From Methanobacteriota archaeon (GTDB lineage: Archaea; Thermoplasmatota; Thermoplasmata; Methanomassiliicoccales; Methanomethylophilaceae): a stretch of 9,974 nt of DNA. Shown piece after piece: positions 4,988 to 9,974 of the stretch. The notes beneath the pieces were generated by a model. That model ran no database searches and was not told the origin of the DNA. It saw nothing but the letters and a program-made list of their open reading frames with translations. The DNA lies in contig JAKQBQ010000101.1 of the NCBI GenBank assembly GCA_029574055.1, positions 1 through 9,974 on the forward strand, in the 5' to 3' direction. Each line of letters starts with the position of its first letter. Within the stretch, counting starts at the first letter, position 1. The translations under genes were made by a program, and so were the position numbers.

Positions 4988-7294
4988 TCACTGCCCGTTC
5001 TTAAGGTCTCTCAGGCCTTTCAGCAGGATCCTCTGTTCCGCGGATGCTATGATCCTCTTGGTCTTGACGAAGGTATCGGGGTTCAGAGATATGGAGTCTA
5101 TCCCTTCCTCGACAAGGAACTCGGCGAACTCGGGGTACACCGAAGGCCCCTGTCCGCAGATCCCTACGGTCTTCCCGTTCTTGTGAGCAACTTTGATAAG
5201 CTGGGATATTGCCGCTTTCACGCCGGGGTTCCTCTCGTCGAAGTATCCCATGCGTCCCAAAATGTCGGAGTCGCGGTCGCATCCGAGCACGAGCTGAGTG
5301 AGATCGTTGGAACCTATCGAGAACGCGTCGCAGTACTTGCAGAACTCCTCCGCCATGAATATGTTGACCGGGATCTCCGCCATGAAGTAGAGCTTGAAGT
5401 CGGGCCCCCTGTTGAGCCCCACGGTCTTCATCATCCCTACGATCTCTTCGACCTCGAATATCGTCCTGACGAAAGGCAGCATCACATGCAGGTTCTTCAG
5501 GCCGAACTCGTCGCGGACCTTCTTTATCGCTTTGAGCTCGCACATGAACGCATCCCTGTACATATCGGAGATGTATCTTGAACATCCCCTCCATCCTATC
5601 ATTGGGTTCTCTTCGTTCGGCTCGTAATCGACGCCGCCTTTCATGTCGCGGTACTCGTTGGTCTTGAAGTCCGACGTCCTGAGTATGATGGGTCTGGGGT
5701 AGAACGCCCTCGCGACCTTGGACATGCCGTCGGCGAGCTTGTCAATCAATTCTTCGGATCTCCCTTCGTCTATGACGGCGCAGGGGTGCTCCCCTATGTA
5801 ATTGGTGAAAAGGAATTCGCTTCTCATGAGGCCTACGCCGTCGCACGGAAGTCTCGCAACCTCCTCCGCTTTCGCGGGCATGCTCATGTTCACCATCACC
5901 TTGGTGCCGGTGGTGGGCACGATCTCGGCGGAGACGGGCTCTGCGGCATGGCCTCTGGGATCCTGCTGTTTCCTTATCTCCCCTCTGTACACGGTACCGG
6001 TGGTCCCGTCGACGGTGACCACGTCCCCGTCCTTCAGGGTGGTGGTGGCGCTCCCCGTCCCTACGACGCAGGGCGTCCCCAGTTCTCTCGATATGATGGC
6101 GGCGTGGCAGGTCATCCCTCCCTCGTCGGTGACGATGGCCACCGACCTGCTCATGGCGGGGACCATGTCGGGCATGGTCATCTTTGTTACAAGGACATCC
6201 CCGTCCTTGACCACGTCGAGGCTCATGCTCTCTTCGTATATCCTGACGGTGCCGGTCGCAAGGCCGGGGCTCGCGCCGAGTCCGGTGAGGAGGACATCCT
6301 CGCCGCTGGCATCGGCCTTGCCGTTGCTTGCGAAGTTCCCGACCGCTGTTATAGGTCTTGCCTGCACAAGGTACACCTTGTTGTCTTCAATGCACCATTC
6401 CATATCCATCGGCCTCTGGTAGTGTATCTCCACCTGGCGGCCGATCTCCGCTATCTCCAGGATGCGGCGGTCCTCTACCTTCTGTTTCTTCTCCTCGCCG
6501 GCGGGGACGTCCTCTTTCAGGCATCCGCCGTCAGGCCCTCTGACGTATTTCCATTTCTGAGTGGAGATCCTTTTTTTCGTGATGGCCATTTTGGATTTGT
6601 CCACGTCGTAAGTATCTGGGGTGACCTCCCCTCCCACAATCGCCTCTCCGAGGCCGTACCCGGCCTCGATGATGATGTTCTTCGCGCCGCTGTGGGGATC
6701 CACCGTGAACATTATGCCGGATATCTCGGAGTTCACCATCTTCTGCACAACCACGGCGAGCTTGACGCTCGAGTGGGCGAATCCCTGCTTCTCCCTGTAC
6801 GATATCGCCCTTGCCGTGAAAAGGGAGGACCAGCATTTCCGCACTTTGTCAAAGAGGTCCTCTTCCCCGCTTACGTTGAGGAAGGTCTCCTGCTGTCCGG
6901 CGAAGCTTGCATCCGGAAGGTCCTCGGCGGTCGCGCTGGACCTCACCGCAACGAACCCCACAGTCCCCCTGGGGACCACCATCCTGTAGTTGGAGACGAT
7001 CTCTTTCTTCAGGTCATCGGGTATATCGTAGGTCTCGAAAAGCGCCCTTATGCGTTTGGAAGCATCGGTAAGGCTTTGATCGGATGTCCTGTCGATCCCC
7101 TTTAGCTCTTTTTCGATCCTTTCAAGGATCTTGCTTTTCTCTAAAAAGTAATCATAAGCAACGGTCGTAAGGACAAATGCTCCCGGTACCGGGAAGCCGG
7201 CCGATGTAAGCTCGCCGAGGTTCGCCCCCTTTCCCCCGACATAGGGGATATCATCCACGCGCAGTTCGTTAACATCTACTATCTTCTTGTCCAT
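4988..7294 (-). CDS. ppsA: Phosphoenolpyruvate synthase
   Basis: Converts pyruvate, ATP and water to phosphoenolpyruvate, AMP and phosphate in the cytoplasm, the first committed step of gluconeogenesis from pyruvate. From the start chosen here it has 768 residues. The N-terminal ATP-binding domain begins VGGKGANLGEL and includes VRSSATAEDLPDASFAGQQE (about 117-136). The swivelling phosphohistidine domain carries GGMTCHAAIISRELGTPCVVG-type sequence with the catalytic His at about 397. The C-terminal PEP/pyruvate barrel has GSNDLTQLVLG (661-671) and the catalytic Cys in GICGQGPS (about 714). An in-frame ATG at 7366 would add 24 residues. I prefer 7294 because family members begin shortly before the VGGK motif and a TATA-like run overlaps the upstream ATG. 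Neither start has a clear ribosome binding site. Divergent from the por operon, whose product is its substrate. Confidence 0.94.
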   Translation of the reverse strand: MDKKIVDVNELRVDDIPYVGGKGANLGELTSAGFPVPGAFVLTTVAYDYFLEKSKILERIEKELKGIDRTSDQSLTDASKRIRALFETYDIPDDLKKEIVSNYRMVVPRGTVGFVAVRSSATAEDLPDASFAGQQETFLNVSGEEDLFDKVRKCWSSLFTARAISYREKQGFAHSSVKLAVVVQKMVNSEISGIMFTVDPHSGAKNIIIEAGYGLGEAIVGGEVTPDTYDVDKSKMAITKKRISTQKWKYVRGPDGGCLKEDVPAGEEKKQKVEDRRILEIAEIGRQVEIHYQRPMDMEWCIEDNKVYLVQARPITAVGNFASNGKADASGEDVLLTGLGASPGLATGTVRIYEESMSLDVVKDGDVLVTKMTMPDMVPAMSRSVAIVTDEGGMTCHAAIISRELGTPCVVGTGSATTTLKDGDVVTVDGTTGTVYRGEIRKQQDPRGHAAEPVSAEIVPTTGTKVMVNMSMPAKAEEVARLPCDGVGLMRSEFLFTNYIGEHPCAVIDEGRSEELIDKLADGMSKVARAFYPRPIILRTSDFKTNEYRDMKGGVDYEPNEENPMIGWRGCSRYISDMYRDAFMCELKAIKKVRDEFGLKNLHVMLPFVRTIFEVEEIVGMMKTVGLNRGPDFKLYFMAEIPVNIFMAEEFCKYCDAFSIGSNDLTQLVLGCDRDSDILGRMGYFDERNPGVKAAISQLIKVAHKNGKTVGICGQGPSVYPEFAEFLVEEGIDSISLNPDTFVKTKRIIASAEQRILLKGLRDLKNGQ

Positions 7295-7588
7295 GGCAAT
7301 ACACTCTTGGAAGAAGTTTTCATCAAGGACCGCTGCCCTGTCACCAGGTATCGGTATCAGTTTCATTATAATATGCTTTTTTGGACCCCGCAGGCGACCT
7401 ACTATCTTTTTGGTATGTCTGCCAAAATAGGGATGTGCGGAAAGCGTCTATAATTATTCGAAATTCGAAAATAATCCTTTATAATTTGAAATAAAACGGA
7501 AAGAAAAAGATGATTAATGGAAAAGATAATGGGCAACAAGGAAGGTTTTAAATCAGATACGGGTATTCGGTACTTTTGTTGATTCAAC
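7295..7588. promoter_or_regulatory. Divergent ppsA / por control region
   Basis: A/T-rich between about 7447 and 7560. For the por operon TTTTAAAT at 7546-7553 is well placed: a start near 7575 gives a leader of about 13 bases, and there is no Shine-Dalgarno before porC, consistent with a short-leader or nearly leaderless message. For ppsA, A/T runs on the minus strand at about 7367-7375 (TATTATAA type) and 7448-7458 are candidates; the nearer one fits a start at 7294. A tandem ATTCGAA repeat lies between. The middle part, 7376-7440, shows nothing I can assign. Confidence 0.5.
7456..7469. repeat. Tandem ATTCGAA repeat, possible operator
   Basis: Two adjacent seven-base copies of ATTCGAA, each containing the palindrome TTCGAA. 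The pair sits in an imperfect inverted repeat bounded by ATTATT at 7453-7458 and AATAAT at 7469-7474. It lies between the divergent ppsA and por promoters, where a shared regulator of carbon flow could bind. Only position and symmetry support this. Confidence 0.35.
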
Positions 7589-8146
7589 ATGGATACAGAA
7601 ATATGTTGGCACGGACGAGGGGGGCAAGGTGTCGTTACGGCAAACGAGATTCTCGCCGAGACATCCATCCACACCGGGAAATACGTCAAAGCTTTCCCGG
7701 AGTTCGGACCGGAGAGGATGGGGGCCCCCATAAGAGCATTCGCAAGGATATCCGAAGGCCCCATAAGGGTTCATACGCAGGTCTATGAGCCCGATATTGT
7801 GATAGTCATCGACCCCACGCTCATCGGAAAGGTGGACGTTGCCAAGGGACTCAAGAAAGGAGGGACGATCATAGCGAACTATCCCGGCACATCAGCCGAG
7901 CTTCAGAAGGCGATAGGCACGGATGCGGAATGCCATGCCGTGGACGCGACGAAGATCTCCATTGAAGAGATAGGCCGCCCGATGGTCAACACCTCGATGC
8001 TGGGGGCATTGGTCAAAATAAGGCCGATCGTCCCCTATGGCGAGGTGGAGGAGCATATGAAAGCGAAATTCGAGGGCAAGCTTAAAGAAAAAGCGATAAT
8101 ACAGAACGTGGCGGCCCTCAAGAGGGCGTTCGAGGAGGTGGGATGA
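7589..8146 (+). CDS. porC: Pyruvate:ferredoxin oxidoreductase (pyruvate synthase), gamma subunit
   Basis: 185 residues, the normal size of the archaeal gamma subunit, which is fused into one large chain in most bacterial enzymes. It starts with the family hallmark WHGRGGQGVVTANEILAE (residues 7-24) and keeps FGPERMGAPIRAFARIS (39-55). The subunit contributes part of the coenzyme A and electron-transfer interface of a cytoplasmic heterotetramer. The enzyme interconverts pyruvate, CoA and ferredoxin with acetyl-CoA, CO2 and reduced ferredoxin. It is the first gene of a four-gene operon whose later members follow in delta, alpha, beta order. Related 2-oxoacid oxidoreductases for branched-chain or 2-oxoglutarate substrates have similar gamma subunits; pyruvate is favoured by the alpha subunit and by the neighbouring ppsA. 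Confidence 0.93.
   Translation: MDTEICWHGRGGQGVVTANEILAETSIHTGKYVKAFPEFGPERMGAPIRAFARISEGPIRVHTQVYEPDIVIVIDPTLIGKVDVAKGLKKGGTIIANYPGTSAELQKAIGTDAECHAVDATKISIEEIGRPMVNTSMLGALVKIRPIVPYGEVEEHMKAKFEGKLKEKAIIQNVAALKRAFEEVG
8134..8140 (+). promoter_or_regulatory. Ribosome binding site choosing the porD start
   Basis: GGAGGTG, a near-perfect archaeal Shine-Dalgarno sequence. It sits two bases before the ATG at 8143 but five before the ATG at 8146. The second start is at a normal distance, so translation probably begins at 8146, one base overlapping the porC stop TGA at 8144-8146. Confidence 0.6.
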
Positions 8147-8424
8147 TGGTCAACATGGCCGATCACAACAGCATGATCGTCGGAGACCGCGTCATAGAGC
8201 CCGGGAACTCCGAGAAATTCCAGACAGGCGACTGGAGAAGCCAGGTCCCTGTGCTGGACAAAGAGAAGTGCATCGACTGCCTTACGTGCTGGATCTTCTG
8301 CCCCGACGACAGCATCCTTACCAAGGACGGCAAGATCGCGGGATTGAAACTGTCGCACTGCAAAGGCTGCGGCATATGCGCGAAGGTCTGCCCCAAGGAC
8401 GCGATAACCATGAAGGGGGATTAA
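8146..8424 (+). CDS. porD: Pyruvate:ferredoxin oxidoreductase, delta (ferredoxin-like) subunit
   Basis: About 92 residues from the preferred start (93 if the ATG at 8143 is used). It carries two complete [4Fe-4S] motifs, CIDCLTCWIFCP and, 20 residues later, CKGCGICAKVCP, the standard 2[4Fe-4S] ferredoxin pattern. In the por complex this subunit passes electrons between the cluster near thiamine pyrophosphate in the beta subunit and external ferredoxin. The 40-residue N-terminal stretch before the clusters, ending WRSQVPVLDKEKC, is typical of archaeal PorD. The gene overlaps the porC stop and is followed one base after its own stop by porA, whose ribosome binding site GGGGGA lies inside the last codons of porD. 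Confidence 0.94.
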   Translation: MVNMADHNSMIVGDRVIEPGNSEKFQTGDWRSQVPVLDKEKCIDCLTCWIFCPDDSILTKDGKIAGLKLSHCKGCGICAKVCPKDAITMKGD

Positions 8425-8425
8425 G

Positions 8426-9592
8426 ATGAAGCAGAAAGATATTGCCATTAACGGGGACAGCGCAGTTGCGCTTGCATGGAAACAGATCAACCCCGACGTG
8501 TGCGCGGCATACCCCATCACGCCCCAGACCATAATCGTGGAGAAATTCGCCGAATATGTGGCCGACGGAGAAGTGACGACGGAGTTCATATGCGTCGAAT
8601 CCGAGCACAGCGCGCTCACACTCTGCACAACATCCTCATCTACGGGAGCAAGGACCGTCACGGCCACCGCGTCGCAGGGTCTCGCGTACATGTGGGAGAT
8701 GCTGCCGATAGCGTCATCCATGAGGGTGCCGCTGGTAATGGCGGTCGCCAACAGGGCGCTCAGCGGGCCCATCGACATCCACAACGACCACGGCGACGTC
8801 ATGTCCGCAAGGGACTGCGGATGGCTGTCCCTGTTCTCCGAGAACGTCCAGGAGGCGTACGACATGATGATAATCGCTACCAGGATAGCGGAGCATCACG
8901 ATGTCCAGCTGCCGATACTCGTCAACCTTGACGGTTTCATATTGACTCACGCGGTAGAGAGGATAACCCCTCTGGATGAAAATGATGTTAAGAAGTTCGT
9001 TGGGGAGTTCAAGCCCCTGTACCCTCTTCTTGATGTGAAGAAGCCGGTCTCCCACAACTTGATGGACGGGCCGATGTTCTACTACCCCCACAAATACCAA
9101 ACCGTGATAGGGATGAAGAACGCGCTCAAAGTGACGAAAGATGTCTTCAAGGAGTTCGAGAAGATATCCGGAAGGAAGTACAGCGTCATTGAAGAATACA
9201 AGTGCGATGATGCGGAATGCATCGCCATCATACTCGGATCCGCATTCGGAACGATGAAGGAAGCCGTCGACCAGCTGCGCAGGGAGGGAAAGAAGGTGGG
9301 GGTGGCAATGCCGCGCCTCTTCAGGCCCTGGCCAATCGAAGACCTCGCAAAGCTCATGAAAGGGAAGAAGACGGTGATCGTTATGGATAAGCATCTGAGC
9401 GTCGGGGCATACGGCCCCATGTTCCCTGAGATAGTAACTGCCGCGCTCGAGAACGACACCATGCCGAAGATGTACAACTACGTCTACGGCCTCGGAGGAG
9501 TGGACACCATGGTCTCGGACTTTGCGGATGTGTTCAGAGAGGTCAAGAGCGGGAAAGCAAAGAGGATCAACTACTTCGGGGTGAAAGAATGA
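8426..9592 (+). CDS. porA: Pyruvate:ferredoxin oxidoreductase, alpha subunit
   Basis: 388 residues, the usual length. Family motifs are intact: YPITPQT (29-35), ESEHSA (58-63) and TATASQGLAYMWEMLPIA (79-96), which line the thiamine pyrophosphate and substrate pocket in the alpha/beta dimer. RLFRPWPIEDL (about 304-314) marks the C-terminal part of the family. Together with beta, this subunit forms the catalytic core that decarboxylates pyruvate or, in the synthetic direction, carboxylates acetyl-CoA. AGGGGGA upstream gives a spacing of about five bases to the ATG. Its stop overlaps the porB start as ATGA, a mark of translational coupling. Pyruvate specificity is inferred from overall similarity to PorA and from ppsA next door. 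Confidence 0.95.
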   Translation: MKQKDIAINGDSAVALAWKQINPDVCAAYPITPQTIIVEKFAEYVADGEVTTEFICVESEHSALTLCTTSSSTGARTVTATASQGLAYMWEMLPIASSMRVPLVMAVANRALSGPIDIHNDHGDVMSARDCGWLSLFSENVQEAYDMMIIATRIAEHHDVQLPILVNLDGFILTHAVERITPLDENDVKKFVGEFKPLYPLLDVKKPVSHNLMDGPMFYYPHKYQTVIGMKNALKVTKDVFKEFEKISGRKYSVIEEYKCDDAECIAIILGSAFGTMKEAVDQLRREGKKVGVAMPRLFRPWPIEDLAKLMKGKKTVIVMDKHLSVGAYGPMFPEIVTAALENDTMPKMYNYVYGLGGVDTMVSDFADVFREVKSGKAKRINYFGVKE

Positions 9593-9974
9593 GCACTATA
9601 TCATTAAAGGAAGTCAACAAGATACCCGTCAGGCTGGCAAGCGGCCACAGGCTGTGCGCCGGATGTTCGGAATCCATAATCGCGAGGCAGATACTCATGG
9701 GGACCGAGAAAGATGTGGTGGTGTCATGCGCCACGGGGTGCTTCGAGGTCTCAACGACAATATTCCCGTACACATCCTGGAAGGTCCCCTACATCCACAC
9801 AGCCTTCGGCAACGCCGCGGCGACATGCGCAGGAGTGGAGACCGCATACAAATCCCTGAAGAGGCAGGGCAAGGTGAAAGAGGATGTGAAGTTCGTGACC
9901 TTCGCCGGCGACGGCGGGACCTACGATATAGGCCTCCAGGCACTCTCGGGCGCAGCGGAGAGAGATCGGAAGAG
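9589..9974 (+). CDS. porB: Pyruvate:ferredoxin oxidoreductase, beta subunit (3' end cut by window)
   Basis: First 128 codons of the subunit that binds thiamine pyrophosphate and one [4Fe-4S] cluster; the full protein is normally near 300 residues. HRLCAGCSE supplies Cys23 and Cys26, and Cys51 follows at the family spacing of C-x2-C-x24-C; the fourth ligand would lie beyond the window. FAGDGGTYDIGLQALSGA (105-122) is the thiamine pyrophosphate site. GGGGTGA (9578-9584) is four bases before the ATG, which overlaps the porA stop. The end reads SGAAERDRK, where the family has a Gly after GAxER. The deviation coincides with sequence identical to a sequencing adapter, so codons after about 9962 should not be trusted. 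Confidence 0.93.
   Translation, partial: MSTISLKEVNKIPVRLASGHRLCAGCSESIIARQILMGTEKDVVVSCATGCFEVSTTIFPYTSWKVPYIHTAFGNAAATCAGVETAYKSLKRQGKVKEDVKFVTFAGDGGTYDIGLQALSGAAERDRK
9963..9974. other. Probable residual Illumina adapter
   Basis: The last 12 bases, AGATCGGAAGAG, are identical to the start of the common Illumina TruSeq adapter. They interrupt a highly conserved part of porB exactly where the encoded residues depart from the family (Asp in place of the expected Gly after AER). A chance 12-base match right at the sequence end is unlikely. Native sequence probably stops at about 9962-9964. Confidence 0.85.

Noticed and set aside
5786..7105. 439-codon plus-strand frame opposite ppsA
   Set aside because: It is a shadow of ppsA: the minus-strand frame has all catalytic motifs of PEP synthase, while the plus-strand product is rich in His, Gly and Pro with no domain.

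Overview
This is a 9,974-bp piece of an archaeal genome, moderately GC-rich and probably from a methanogenic or related euryarchaeote. TATA-type promoter boxes lie about 25-28 bases upstream of likely transcript starts. Arg AGG and Ile ATA codons are common, and the four-subunit pyruvate:ferredoxin oxidoreductase is in the archaeal gamma-delta-alpha-beta order. A Thermoplasmata lineage such as Methanomassiliicoccales is my guess from overall style; nothing in the window proves it. The last 12 bases are identical to the start of the common Illumina adapter, so the window very probably ends at a contig edge.

Layout. (1) 1-1066 carries no convincing protein gene. It holds a tRNA-Asp(GTC) on the minus strand. 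Next come two tandem, diverged copies of a roughly 310-350-base structured element, each preceded by the same promoter-like block. A third, shortened copy of the 3' domain ends next to the following gene. The copies differ by indels and substitutions, but most helices are preserved, several by compensating changes. This is the best candidate for something undescribed in the window. (2) 1067-4017, minus strand: a two-gene FecCD/BtuCD-type ABC importer in which the extracellular binding protein is fused to the permease, followed by an overlapping ATPase gene. (3) 4139-4987, plus strand: a protein with two CBS domains and a ParB/Srx-like domain bearing a DGHHR motif, divergent from the importer. 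(4) 4988 to about 7294, minus strand: phosphoenolpyruvate synthase, whose stop codon directly abuts that of the CBS gene. (5) 7589-9974, plus strand: porC-porD-porA-porB, tightly packed, with porB cut by the window end.

How the genes fit together. Pyruvate synthase (Por) makes pyruvate from acetyl-CoA, CO2 and reduced ferredoxin, and PEP synthase turns pyruvate into PEP. The divergent ppsA/por pair therefore forms the entry to gluconeogenesis and biosynthesis expected of an organism living on C1 or C2 carbon. The importer probably takes up a corrinoid or iron chelate; corrinoid would suit a methyl-transferring methanogen, but the substrate cannot be read from the sequence. The CBS/ParB-like protein may be a nucleotide-sensing relative of archaeal ADP-dependent serine kinase rather than a partition protein.
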